From positions 1 to 20,571 of the forward strand of contig JAAMPI010001052.1 of NCBI GenBank assembly GCA_013054445.1: a stretch of 20,571 nucleotides of DNA, written 5' to 3'. This DNA comes from Cudoniella acicularis (lineage: Eukaryota; Ascomycota; Leotiomycetes; Helotiales; Helotiaceae). This document shows positions 9,034 through 20,120 of this stretch, piece after piece. How positions within the stretch are numbered: the first letter of the stretch is position 1; each line of letters opens with the position of its first letter. A program made the position numbers and the translations under genes. The notes beneath the pieces are model-generated. The model made no database searches. It was not told the origin of the DNA and saw nothing but the letters and a program-made list of their open reading frames with translations.

Positions 9034-10900
9034 ATAGCTTTACGATTATCTAAGAACACGACTACTAGCCTAAACGCTAGTAGAGTTAATCTTATACTAG
9101 ACCTCGACAAAGGTATGCCTAATATACCTATGACTACAGTCAAGGTCGAGATAAATAAAGGCTTAAAGATATCTGTTCTTAATAAATATAATAGGAAGTA
9201 AGAGGACCTTAAGACCTTTATACTTTAGATAGAAATATACTTTCGATTCTATAACGATAAATTCGAAACTATAGATACTTATAGTATCTAGGTAGTATCG
9301 TACCTTTAAGAGGAAGTCGCTAAGTAGATTAAACTATTTCTAAGGAACTACCTATCTGCTATAATAAGGGCGTAAAGGATAGAAGTATTAGCTAGGATCT
9401 TTAGGTCTTTTAAAGGGTTTAAGACCGAGATTAGAAGAGTATTTAAAGATATTAATAAGAAAAAGACAGCTATATAAAAGCTGTTTAAGCTCTACTAAAC
9501 TAGGTTAGCAATTAACTATACTATCGAGTTCTAAAGACATATAACTAAAACTAGATAGGATATAGACATACTAATAAGTTATTATAACTAAGGGCTAAAA
9601 GACAATATAAAGGACGAGCTCGCTTGATTTAATCACTAGCCTATTAATATTAACACTCTAATCGATACTAGTATACGAGTCGATAACCGACTATACGAAC
9701 AGGTACGCGACTAAGCTAGTATAAGCAGAGGTTAGTCAGGATATAACGACCCTAGGGACAAACGGTCTAAGAAAACTTATCCTAATAAAAGGGAAGTCGC
9801 CGTTACTAAAAGACTAAACCTCTCCCCCGAGGAGAAGGAACGACGACTTAAGAACTAACTATACTTTATCTACGGAACGGCAGGACATATAGTAAGGGAC
9901 TATAAGAAGGGCGGCCTAAGGAAGAAGACTAAGAAGCTATAGAAGAAACTAGTCCGAGAGTTCGGAATAACTAAACGAGTACCTGACTAGCCAGGGCTTA
10001 CTAAACCTAGTAAGAATAGCAGCGAAACGGACGCCTTAATAAGGGACCTAAGTATAGCCACGGACGAATAACTTAAACAATAGGGAATCTCGACATAGGT
10101 AAATCCGCTACCGAGTCGTTACACCTCACCTAGTAACGGCGAAAGCGAAGGAAGGGGCGCTCGCCTTAGGGACCTCCGACTTATTAGCTATAAACAACTT
10201 AAACAGTAGGGTATCGTATTATAGGCAGGTATACTACTAGGCTAGGAGAATCATAAGGATTTAGACTAGGAGTTAGGTAGACTAGACCTACTACTAGAGG
10301 TCGGCGAACACTAGGTACTTACCCGCGTCGACAACGATATACGGACATAGAGACTACTAGTCGGGAACGGTCCGAACTAGCTAGTAGACAAGCTATACTT
10401 TGAAGAGGATAAGGGAACTTAAGACAAACCTATCTTTAGAGAACTATATCGAATCATATATAGGGACACGCGAAGAATCGTCTTTATAGCCTAATATAAC
10501 AAGCTAGGAGAATACCGTTATGTCGCTATTATGCCTATTTATGAAAAGCGACTACTAATCTTCGACGATAAAGTAGAACTAGGAAGCGTCTAGGAAATAG
10601 TCGGAGCTAGTAACGACGAAAGAATCTAGGAAAAAACTATACTAACGATCGGCTTAAGGACAAGCTACGTCTAGGACTAGATTATAGGGACGAATAAGTT
10701 ATAAACACATGTTCTATACCGACTTATAGAAGTCATAGACTAATATAGAGTATAGGAAAACCTTTTAACGGACAATACCCTTACTAAATCACAGGTCTGC
10801 GAGGCTATTATAACTACTAGTTATAGATAACTTATTATTAATATTAAGCTTAGCAGAATCTCGACACGAGCTATAATTGATTTAGGAGTATAGAGAAATT
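9034..10900 (+). pseudogene. gag-protease part of the retroelement, degraded
   Basis: One frame stays collinear from an ATA at 9034 (where ATG is expected) to at least 10893 at every landmark, interrupted only by TAA/TAG codons. Landmarks are IEIYFRFYNDKFET near 9226-9267 (capsid-like region), a CCHC zinc knuckle at 9862-9903, and the aspartic protease site at 10873-10887. In the knuckle all three Cys positions read Tyr (TAC, TAC, TAT) with His retained, so the pattern is Y-x2-Y-x4-H-x4-Y. The protease D-S-G motif reads D-L-G (GAT TTA GGA). Each change is a G-to-A or C-to-T step as RIP produces. The part from 9980 to 10800 is less recognisable. Confidence 0.75.
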
Positions 10901-11459
10901 ATATTAACTCGAACTTTATAACGAATTAACTAATTCCTATAGAACTACTATAGAGACTATACTAGCTCGCGCTCTTAGGAGGTAAGTAAGTAGGAATCGA
11001 TAGATAGGTCAGGAGAAAGGCTAGACAGTTATTCCTAACTATACTAGAAGGCTATTTTAAAGAAATCAATTTAGACGTTATCTTACTTAAAAGACATCTA
11101 GTAATTCTTAAAATATTATAGATAAAATAATATAATCTAAATATTAACTAGATAACGAGTATAATAAACTTTATATAATACGAGTATAAACAGGTTAAAT
11201 ATAACCTTAGGCGATAGAGCTACTAATAAGGGTAAGCTAATATTAGCGATTAAGATAGATTAACTAGATATATTATTATAGTATTAAGAATTTATAAAAT
11301 TGTTTAATAACCTAGAAGATATAAAGGCTCTACTAGAACATAAGCTATAGGATTATATAATTAAGCTTAAAGAAGAGATAAAGCTAATATCTAAAAAGTA
11401 TTAACGATATAATCTATAAACCTTAGAGATACTCGAGAAATATATAGAAGAAGTAATAA

Positions 11460-11925
11460 GAAAGGATTAGATATAGAAGTTAAAGTTATTCGCTACTACT
11501 AATATACTATTAGTATATAAAAAGAGCGATCTAAATAGACGACCTTATATAGATTATCGAGGGCTAAACGTCGCGATAATCAGGGATATATACCCGATAC
11601 CTAATACGTAATACCTATAAGATAGGCTAACTAAGGCTATTATATTTATAAAGTTAGACTAATAAAGCGCGTTTAACCTGATTAGAATTATAAAGGGCTA
11701 TAAGTAAATAATAGTATTCTTCTTACCTTTAGGATTATAAGAGTATATAATAATACTATTTAGACTAACGAATATATTAGCTACTTACTAGCGATAGAAC
11801 GACGAGATTCTTTATAAATATCTAGGTATTATAGTTATATATTATTTAGACAATATCCTAGTCTTTTCTATAAAAGAAAAGGACTATAAAACGTATATAA
11901 AATAGGTTATATATATAATGATAGC
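11460..11925 (+). pseudogene. Reverse transcriptase domain remnant
   Basis: A frame offset from gag carries RT landmarks in order: PYIDYRGLNV (11543-11572), IRDIYPIP, LD..SAFNLIRI, then LFRLTNI and YYLDNILVFS. The catalytic box YLDD reads YLDN at 11843-11854, with the second Asp (GAT) changed to Asn (AAT). Many TAA/TAG codons interrupt it. The frame differs from gag-protease, so a shift (programmed or mutational) lies between 10893 and 11537. Similarity stops at about 11920, before the thumb region. Confidence 0.78.
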
Positions 11926-11935
11926 TAGTATATAA

Positions 11936-12550
11936 TATAATTGAAAGAATAATTAAGAGATTAAATAAAAGTGTATCTTTATTTTTATACGGGTTCTTAG
12001 CAACCTACGGGTATATTTACCTACCCGCAGGTATACCCGCGGGTAGGAGTAACTCCGCTTACTCCCACCCACGGGTACCCATCGAGCAGCCTAGCCAGCA
12101 TAAACCGGTGCATCCGACTATATCCTTTGCCGTCACCTGCAGATCCTCGTGGTTAGCTTGCTTGAAGCAGCTTGATTAAATTTGAATATACCACAAAGTC
12201 TTCATACATTGATCGGCATGATTCCAGGGGCTTACGAGTTGCGAGGTAGGGAAGCGAAGCGAACCGCCCCTTTTCTAGCATTAACACTTGTCGATTTGAA
12301 CGACTTGTTATTGTTTGCTTATCTAAAATATATTGCAAATTAAATAAAGTCTAGGGTGGCTTCTCAAATCCCAGTTGGGACACGGATCTGAAGCATTAGG
12401 CATCGGCGAAGTTCCAAAGTAGCGACGCGCACATCACAAGATTAACGAATGGTATATTTCCCTTTTAAAGCTTCTATTCCGATTTCCCTTCTCCGGTTCC
12501 AGTCCAGAAAAGAAAACATTTTTCTGTTACATTTCGCCCTCTTCTAATAA
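11936..12550. other. Gene-free stretch after the retroelement
   Basis: AT-rich sequence to about 11995, then the palindrome cluster at 12001-12080, then ordinary unique-looking sequence. I looked for the missing 3' part of the cyclase and for an LTR copy and saw neither. A 61-codon minus-strand frame at 12153-12338 has no recognisable features. Confidence 0.5.
12001..12080. repeat. Cluster of ACCCGCGGGTA-type palindromes
   Basis: CCTACCCGC (12020-12028) is the exact inverse of GCGGGTAGG (12039-12047), and GGAGTAA (12046-12052) of TTACTCC (12059-12065). Further ACCCGCGGGT and ACGGGTACCC words lie in and around them. Subterminal repeats of hAT-type DNA transposons often look like this, but no transposase or terminal repeats were found. 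Confidence 0.5.
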
Positions 12551-14640
12551 TTATATCTCAACCACAGGACCAGTATAATGATACCTTGCCCAAACCCCAT
12601 AATACACTAAACTAAAAATAACTACCGACCCAAATAACAGCGAGCTCCAATTCATAGTGACAGGCGTAACCACCGCACTCGTTGGGAAGAAGCTAAAAAA
12701 ATGTAATGATGACAAGATAAACGCATGCAAAGATATTATTCGCAATTCCCAATACACCCTTGATACGCCATGGCCCCCAGGTGAGCTTTTCTAAGGGGTT
12801 GGAGATATCGGTTGGGTCGTCGTTTGGGAGCGCGATGGTGCCTTTGATGCGGTGGTTTAAGAGGAGTGCGGCGGCAATGAAGTAGGAGGTGAAGAGGCCA
12901 GCGAGGACGAGAGACAGGACGGCTGCGAGGGCGGCGGAGCTACCGATGTTGATGAGTGCGAGTAGGCAGGGTACGGTTGAGACGACGGCAATAGCTGTGA
13001 GAGGGACGGAGGTTGTTGCGTTAATCTATTTATGTTAGAATTTTCTGCATAGTCGGTGGACATGAAGGGAATGGTTATTCATACCGAGCCAATTGCCCTA
13101 TGAAATGGAACACCACGATCTCTAGCAAAAGCCCACAGTTGTCTCGAAGCAGCGGCCACTGAGCCAGTTGTGCTGAAAAAAGCGATTACGACAACGATGG
13201 AGGCCATAGCACTAGCCCCACCAATAGAGTTCGTCGCTTGAGCAAAGATATACACGAATGGGTAGTTGAGCGCTCCGACAGGACTGTTAGATGCTGCGTC
13301 CAAGTCTCCGGCTGTGTAAAGGACAGCGATGAGGATGCCGAGTGCCAGCAGGCCATTGATGAAAATACTAACAACCATTGCTCGAGGTACATTTTTGCGT
13401 GGATTTTTGATCTCCTCGGACATCTGTGTTTTGGTCAGAAGAGTTAGACTCTGATGCCAAAGGAATACTTACATGAACGGCGCCATCAGCTCCAATGAAT
13501 GCAACAGCATTTCCAGCAAGTCCAATGAAAAAGGAAAGGCCTTGAGTCGGCCACCCCCCTCCATTTGCGAAAGTCGTGAAGATTGCCTTCGTATCTCCTT
13601 TTGGACCCAGGTACGTCAAGGGGATCAGAACGGCAAAGAATCCGATAACGTGGACGAAGAGAACAAGTCCTTCGATTTTCGGTAAAGCCGAGTTGACAAA
13701 AACATTGACAAATACTGAGAAGAAAACTGCAGCCCAGAATATCAGTGTTACTTGATAGCCTTGGGGCACGAAGTTCCCGTTATTCTCGAGGATTAGGGCT
13801 TGGATGAGTGTGCTGCAGAAAAGACTGGCTGCTGCTACGCTGGCCATCCATCCGATACATGTGAGCCACCCTAAAAATATGAGCTTCGAGTAACTTTTCA
13901 TGCTTTGAGTCGAGACTTACCAGTAACGTAACTCAAAATACCCTTATAATTCTTCGGGGCAAGAACATGAACCCAGTCTAGAAGGTCGAGAGGGTTAGCA
14001 TGTTTCATAATCCAGTACTTCATATAGTTCTAAATGCAAATAATTTGGATCATACTTACGATATTGTCCACCGGCAGTGGGAATCATTGACGACAATTCT
14101 CCCATCACTATAAACACCGACATAGTACCAGCCCAAATATAAAGAAACCCATAGATCAAGCCTGCTTGACCTCCACTACACTGAATTAGAACAATCCCGT
14201 AGAGCCCGACTAGCAATATAAAAGCAAAAGCAATTGAGACTTACTTGACGAGACCTGTAGATAGTACACTGAAGCTCCGTTAGTGGCTTTCCTTCCACTT
14301 CCTGTGGGGCGACTTACATTAGGATTCCCTCCCATGTTGACATAATTGTGCAAGCCAACCCAACCATGCTCATGAGACCAAAGTTCCTCTGGAGAGTGTC
14401 AACAATATTGTGGAATTATTTTTCTCTCTGGTGGATTACCTTCAGCACTTGTTGCTTCCCCATTCGCGCAAGATACACAGCATCTGCATCGTGACTAAGG
14501 TCTTTCGACGCAGAAATGGCTGTCTTAACAGCAAGAATTTCCCCCAAACTCTGATCACTATCTGCATTCTTCACCGGAAACCTAGCACCCTGTTTCCCAG
14601 GGTGACTGCGCATCTGAATATCAGTTCTTGAGGTAGCCAT
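12551..14640 (-). CDS. APC-family amino acid/choline permease, C-terminal frameshift
   Basis: Plasma-membrane permease of the amino acid/choline (GABA permease-like) branch of the APC superfamily, about 12 helices. Minus-strand exons: 14640-14440, 14388-14318, 14268-14245, 14175-14060, 13977-13921, 13870-13473, 13423-13085, 13025 onward. The joins give the family run RNFGLMSM...WEGILIVLSTGLVNGGQAGLIYG, then GGQYHWVHVLAP, then VHMSEEIKNPRKNVPR and FARDRGVPF. Exon 3 is only 24 nt. In the last exon a T7 run (12695-12701) puts TAG at 12695-12693, giving 512 aa. With one T fewer the frame would continue through a final helix and a GPVVEI end to the stop at 12551-12553, 559 aa. The tail is fully family-like, so the break is recent or a sequencing error. 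ATG 14640 is the first in-frame Met. Confidence 0.88.
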
Positions 14641-15611
14641 GATTGCGGCTGGTGGAAGTAGGGGAGTAAACACTGGACAATTCGAACTTGACGCCAAGAA
14701 TGGAGGATTTGGGAGTATATGAGAGATATCAGTCGTTTCGGCTGTTTTCCATGCAGCACGTCCTATTTCTGACCGTTGTCTTGAAGTGCATGATATCGGG
14801 ATGCACAGTTCATATGGGAGGCTGCGCCTAAGCGCGCTGTCACAAAGCTTGCAGGAGGTGCACCATTTTGATGTACACAGTCAGATTCGGGTATACCCTG
14901 AACTGTCAGGGGTTGCAGTGTGGTGTGTGTGCTGCACGAATTATGTATTTTCGGTTGGGCCGAAAGATCGGCAATGTGGTGGAGGGCCTCGGGAGTGTAG
15001 CCCAGTAAGCAGCTGGAAAGGTCTCAATTACGGCAGTTGCTTCACAGCCCGATTTTGGCTGAAATTCTCCGACGATTAGGGCTTTTTGGTTTTAATGGGT
15101 TACACGGTATCGAATACAGTTGTTGGTCAATGCAGAGCCTCCTAGGAGTGTTGACTGTGACCCCCAGGGCAACTCTATTGAGACAATTAAAGTAGAGTAT
15201 ATATTATTGATATCAGAATATACGTAAAGTACCATCCAACCATTTCCCCATCCCGTAGGATGTTGGGAATAAAACTAATATTCACGCAGCGAAGCAGTGT
15301 TTACCGTGAATTTCATAAGTTCTTAACCGGTGTCACAAATTCGTAACAAGCGTAGGCATGCTGCATACGCATTATGAAGATCCTCAAAAGCGAACCGCCC
15401 ATCTCATTTTAAACATCAAAACGCCTAGGCGAGATGGTTGGTGGCTGGTTTGGAGTATGTTTCCAACTGTGAATGTGCTCCATTGCCGCCCGTTACTCGT
15501 ATCGACCTAACAAAGAAATTGAACACGAAACGAGGCACACGACCTTCTATACCCCTTCCCCTGGAACCCAAGAAGGCTTTGACTGAACGCTTTGTTTTGA
15601 ATCCAGTACGA
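14641..15611. other. Intergenic: permease promoter and GNAT 3' region
   Basis: No gene supported. A 97-codon plus-strand frame at 14786-15079 resembles nothing and overlaps where the permease promoter must lie. The word AGCGAACCGCCC near 15389-15400 also occurs near 12257-12268. Confidence 0.45.
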
Positions 15612-16432
15612 TTAAGCTTCTTCGCTCTTCTTACTCGCCACCAACCATGGCAGCTCAGTTTCTCCTGCCTGGTAAATTCCACCATGAGGTTTCCACATCA
15701 ATCTCATTAGAAAGTTCGCAAAGTCAGACTCCAGTCTTCTCCAAGTGTTGCTCGGGTTTTCCACAAAAGTATCAATGGCAAGCCTGTCGATGGTTCGAAG
15801 GCCAAATTGGTAATACAAGAAACTTCCTTCCTCACTTGCCTCAACATAGACTTCAAGGCCCATTTCCTCGGCACGGTCCATTCCCCATTTCATGAGCATT
15901 GAACCATACCCTTTTCGTCTCTGCTTGGGATGTGTGAACATCATGTCGAGTTCTTGTCTTCATCAGAATGTGTTAAATTCTTCGCGAGGGGCAGCAACTC
16001 ACGAGCATGTGGCCTCCGCAGTCTCTGGCCACGAGAACCATACACCTGATTCACCACATGGCTGGCAAACTTCCGACCCTCGCCTTCAGGATGCCAAGTA
16101 GCATCTATCGTTGGAGCACCATTGAGATAAGTGGATACTTCATGGAAGATCCAATGTGCTCCACTAAAGACCTCGCCAGATTCATCAGTCACATATACCC
16201 ACTTGCTCGTTAGGTCGTCAACATGATGTGACCAGAGACGAGTCTTAGATTCCGCAACAGCTGCACTGTATCCCTCGTCTGTGTTTGCAAAGACAGGAAA
16301 TAGAATGTTTATAAATGGTGTGTAAGGGACATGATAGCTCTCCCACATGCAGTCCGTAACTCTATCAAGTTCCTCCTTCGTGGTGACTTCCTTGAGAAAA
16401 GGGGCCATTGTTCTGCTCAAGAGTGCTTGCAT
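15612..16432 (-). CDS. GNAT-family N-acetyltransferase
   Basis: Acetyl-CoA-dependent N-acetyltransferase of the fungal soluble GNAT type; acceptor unknown, probably cytosolic. Exons on the minus strand are 16432-16003 and 15952-15612, with a 50-nt intron (GTGAGT donor, AAG acceptor) joined as C|AA; 771 nt, 256 aa. The fold landmarks are a WVYV strand followed by GAHWIFHE, the family-typical VVNQVY...RRPHA, then LDMMFTHPKQRRKGYGSML. R155-x-x-G158-x-G160 is the acetyl-CoA pyrophosphate loop (motif A). EVYVEASEEG and LYYQFGL form the C-terminal part. Met1 (16432) is used, but Met9 (MAPFLKEV) is an equally good start. Nothing is missing, and the length is usual. It lies tail-on to the permease promoter region, with no operon-like link. 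Confidence 0.9.
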
Positions 16433-16655
16433 GCGATGGTAGGTACGGTTAAATCAGTGCTTATCGATGGGTTATGATAATCCGGTGCTTTTTGTTGGTT
16501 TGTCGTTGGAGAGTTGGCGGCTAAATGAAAATGCGACCAAATTAAGAACATCCGGGGCACACACATGTAAATGCAACACCAAGGACATCCGATGATCGGC
16601 TCGCACTCTGAGATGCTGTGTTGTTTTAGAATATCGCCAGGGATGGACCGAACCG

Positions 16656-16698
16656 AACCTTATGGGCTCGGGTGCGCCATCATGCAGCCCGTAAGGTT
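16656..16698. repeat. Imperfect inverted repeat / hairpin
   Basis: Arms AACCTTATGGGCT (16656-16668) and AGCCCGTAAGGTT (16686-16698) pair at 12 of 13 positions around a 17-nt loop. Function unknown; it could be a small transposon remnant. Confidence 0.65.
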
Positions 16699-16737
16699 GG
16701 TAAGTCTTTTAATAATTTTTAGCGATCCTCTCTTTCG

Positions 16738-16755
16738 GGAGGCCTCCTAAGGAGG
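16738..16755. repeat. Overlapping GC-rich palindromes
   Basis: GGAGGCCTCC (16738-16747) is a perfect palindrome. It overlaps CCTCCTAAGGAGG (16743-16755), an inverted repeat around one A. Either fold uses the same CCTCC, so the two hairpins exclude each other. Confidence 0.65.
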
Positions 16756-18372
16756 GTTCTTGTTTGATGCATCGTCGTATACAATTAATCTGAGGAAGAA
16801 ATTGAAATCGCCAAGAGGCGCAAAATCTGAGGCCTCAACAGTGAGTTCAAGAGCAAGCGCGATTCGAGAGGTTGGGGATGAAGAAAGCTGTCACGGTTTA
16901 GATACGACCCATGTTTCATGCGGCACTATGATGGTGTGTAAGACATGACTGCAGCCATAGCCAACCACCCACATTTCTTACCCCCTGGTACGCCTAGCTT
17001 AAGTTATCCAGACGAGGTGTTGGTGAAGGGGCAGCCGCAGTTGGTGATGCATTCATGCAGCCGAGGCGCGAGGTGGTCCCCTAAAGTACATACTCTCCCA
17101 GATTCCCAAAATCAGGAACCCTCCGGAAAACGTGCCGAAAATCCTCTGAAGTGATGGAAATATCACAGATAACAGCGTCAGACGGTTTGAACCGCTTGAT
17201 TGAACGGGTAGGCCTCATTGTTATTGAATTGTTATTTTTGGGCTATTATCTGTGCATACTCTTTCAAAGACTGCGAGATGTGGTACTTTTCGAAAGGTAG
17301 TAAGGAATAGCTACATCATGAATTACGAAATCTTTTCGGTAATTGGTTCCAGCTTCTCTAATCACGATTTCAATATTCCTATGCAATCAAATCACATTCA
17401 TAAATTTACTACATCAACTAGATTCAATCTCTCCCTGTTTTAATTAAGCACAATTTCTCGTTTATCAAACTGTGAAGAACAAACTTCCTCTGAATGGGTA
17501 GAGTTGTGAAAAAGTATTTTACAAGCGGGGTATTTTAGTTCTGCAACCCTCAACTTCGGGAGAATGTCCCCGCCAATGAACAACTCCGTTTCGTTTGGTG
17601 GTAGCGTGAATGTGCGAGGACTTACGTGAGAACAACACAAATGGTCATCTGAGTTTTCTCGGGGAAATCTCCATAGCTAGCATTGGATGGCAAACACTAA
17701 AATCACTTAAACACATAGGGAGGCTTAATTAACCAATTTTACGACAGAGTAGGTCAGGCTTCATGTGGAAGAAAACGAAATCCAGAAGCTGTTTTGCAGT
17801 ATAGGCTACGATTGCCAACAGTTTGCCCGCTTCGTGGACCTCACTTCAAAGGGTCACACCACCAGCTCCCTGGAATATAGGCGATCTGCAGCAAAGCTGA
17901 AGATATGGTAAGCTCCGCCTGCGGCTGTAGTTGGACGTCCGGCCCTCCAGTAACCACACAGGAAGTTTCCCGCGCTGATCGAACTGAAGAAACAATCGAC
18001 CGGTGGCGCGCTCCATTTTCAGCCAAACAACCGCCACCCTCCACCTACGCAGTGATCTATTTTTTGGCCCCTTTTTATCCACTCGCGCGACTCATTCGTG
18101 CGCCTGGGTTGATTTCTGATCTTTTCCCCTCTATCCTGCTTATTCTCCATAAGCACCTCACCCACACCGCGCTATCTACTCCCTACTCCACCTAAATGTG
18201 CGCCATCCTCCAATTAGTTGTTTATTGCCTCCAGTAAGATGTTTATTTCTATGGGGCCAGGCACTGTCTTACATCAATATGTAAAAGGGGAAGGCGCGCC
18301 CGGAAACTTTCACATCCGCGAGCTCAAGTCTTCCCCACAAGTCAAACGCCGCATCAACGGTGCTAAACAAGC

Positions 18373-19696
18373 ATGGATTCAACCCGACCCATCATTACTG
18401 ACCAGAACCTTGGTCCAGTGGTCAACATAGCGACCTGGCTTCTACTAGTCATTTCTGTTGTGGCAGTCGTTGCACGCCTCTCGACAAAATGGGCAGTAAC
18501 ACACAGAATGAATTGGGATGATCTTCTGATCGGGATATCACTTGTAAGTGACCTCAATTTTTCGGCCATTTAAGCATCAACTAACAACTCTTCAGATATT
18601 TCTCGTTGGCAATGGCGTTGCAACTTCTTTCGAGGCTACGAATGGTCTGGGCTCTCCTTCGGACTCCTCGTCAAGTGAACAGCTCTTAAAAGCTCAAAAA
18701 GTTCGTAAAATTGAGGCCTTCTATCCAAACTCCGACTAACCTTTGGAAGTCTGCTTATGCGGCCGAGCTGTGCTATATAGCTAGCTTATGCTTCGCTAAA
18801 CTATCGGCAATCGAATTTCTGAAACAACTTACACCAGACATAAAGTACATGCGGATATGTCTGTGTTATAGAGTAATCGTAAGTATTTGGAGTATAGTAG
18901 CGTTTGCTACAGGCGCCTTTCAATGCAATTTACCAAGCGTTTGGCTGGTCCTTGGAGATAAATGTATCAACCAAGTAAGTGATCCTTGTCATTGTTAAAG
19001 GGTTGGAACTAACCCAAAACCCTTCAAAGTTTGCCTTCTGGACTGTTTTCTTCATAATTGAGATCCTCTTAAATACCGCACTAATGGTAATACCTGTCAT
19101 TATTATGTGGGGACTTCGGGTTCGGCGCATGCAGAAAGTGGCGCTTGCATGCTGCTTTGGGTTCCGCATCTTGTAAGCAACTTTCAGCCAAAGCGATCAC
19201 AAGGGCTAACAGCTAGCTTAGTGTTGTCGGCGCCTTAATAGCTCAAGCATTCTATTACAGCAAAGCATCTAAGTCATCGGATTTCATCTTCCATGCGTGG
19301 AAACCCACAATAGCTGGTGAGGTTGTTCTTTGCCTCGCATACGTCGCACCATGTGTGCCGTACCTGAGACCCTTCCTCGAAAGTTTGGATTCGGGAATGT
19401 TGAGAAATGAGCCCATTCGGCGAATGGGACACAGTACCGGTGGATCACAGGGTTATGGTTCGTCTTTAGGCCTGGATAGGGTGTCTAACAGGAATAGTCC
19501 AAGGAACAAATATTTTGGGGGCGATGACGGAATTTCGAGTCCTGAAATTGGCACAGATACAGGCCTTGGAAGTAGGAATGAGAAGTGGTATCAATTCAAG
19601 AAGGGAACGCCAAGCTTGGACAGTCATGCCAGCAATTCTCAGATTATCAAGACGACGACTTCGATAACTTGGGAACATGAACCTGAAATGGTGTAA
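18373..19696 (+). CDS. Pth11-like seven-helix membrane protein
   Basis: Fungal rhodopsin-like integral membrane protein of the Pth11/SAT4-type family; some members act in surface or nutrient sensing, most are uncharacterised. Exons: 18373-18543, 18596-18700, 18750-18974, 19030-19172, 19222-19696; 1119 nt, 372 aa. An N-terminal helix (about residues 18-36) is followed by the family hallmark NWDDLLIGISL. Later come SAYAAELCYIASLCFAKLS, a Cys-rich loop FQCN...DKCINQ (likely extracellular disulphide) and QFAFWTVFFIIEI. The last helix region is followed by YLRPFLESLDSGML and a polar Ser/Gly-rich cytosolic tail. All introns are 49-55 nt; intron 2 has a weak donor (GTTCGT). Introns 1-3 are phase 0. 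Apparently intact. No neighbouring G-protein or pathway gene supports a ligand guess. Confidence 0.88.
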
Positions 19697-19840
19697 GAGT
19701 AGTATTATAGAGGAATGGCAACACTCAGATGCATCAGTAACTTAGCGTCGAGTTTATTAATGATTAAATGAAGACTCAAGCCCGCAAGCAACTAAAGTCC
19801 CTCTCGATGCATTCTCCCTCCTTCTTTCTCACTTCAAAAA

Positions 19841-19857
19841 TAGGGTAAGCTACCCTA
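19841..19857. repeat. Short perfect inverted repeat
   Basis: TAGGGTA, a 3-nt spacer AGC, then TACCCTA: 7-bp arms, about 145 bp after the Pth11-like stop codon. It could form a hairpin in the 3' UTR. Confidence 0.6.
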
Positions 19858-20120
19858 AGGATCAAGACTTGTCTGGCAGCAAGAACAACATTTCACTGGC
19901 AAGGATCGTCTGTCATCCTGTAGTAGCCCTACGAAAGTCGACTTCCAGGTAGATTCCAGGTGTAACTATAACTACAGCGTACTAAAACCTATAGCTACGA
20001 TCGTTCAGCGTGTGTTCCGCGCCCCCAGGTAGCTAAAGCACTGTATAGGGTACTCAAATGCCTCTCCTAGGGGGAGGGCGAAGCAAATATGCTCTACAAG
20101 GGCTACGACGCGACAATACG

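Larger units (their letters stand above)
8858..11935 (+). mobile_element. Ty3/gypsy-like LTR retrotransposon, RIP-degraded, truncated
   Basis: Order LTR, gag, protease, reverse transcriptase, read on the plus strand through many stop codons. The DNA is saturated with TpA: in 10801-10920 I count about 24 TpA against two CpA and one TpG, while CpG persists. This is the expected outcome of RIP acting on CpA of both strands. Similarity ends inside the RT near 11920-11935; RNase H, integrase and a 3' LTR are absent. It cannot move by itself. It lies downstream of the broken cyclase and is the likely agent, or a later guest, of that disruption. Confidence 0.85.
16433..18372. other. Long gene-free region (1.9 kb)
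   Basis: No frame here has family resemblance, a good start or a coherent exon chain; the longest open frames (60-96 codons) look random. The region holds a hairpin at 16656-16698 and overlapping palindromes at 16738-16755. A pyrimidine-rich stretch at about 18120-18200 is suitable as promoter sequence for the gene starting at 18373. Confidence 0.5.

Noticed and set aside
14786..15079. 97-codon plus-strand frame upstream of the permease
   Set aside because: No family resemblance and no splice-linked partners; it occupies the region expected to be the permease promoter.
19852..19858. CCCTAA as a telomere repeat
   Set aside because: Only a single unit is present, and it is part of a short palindrome.
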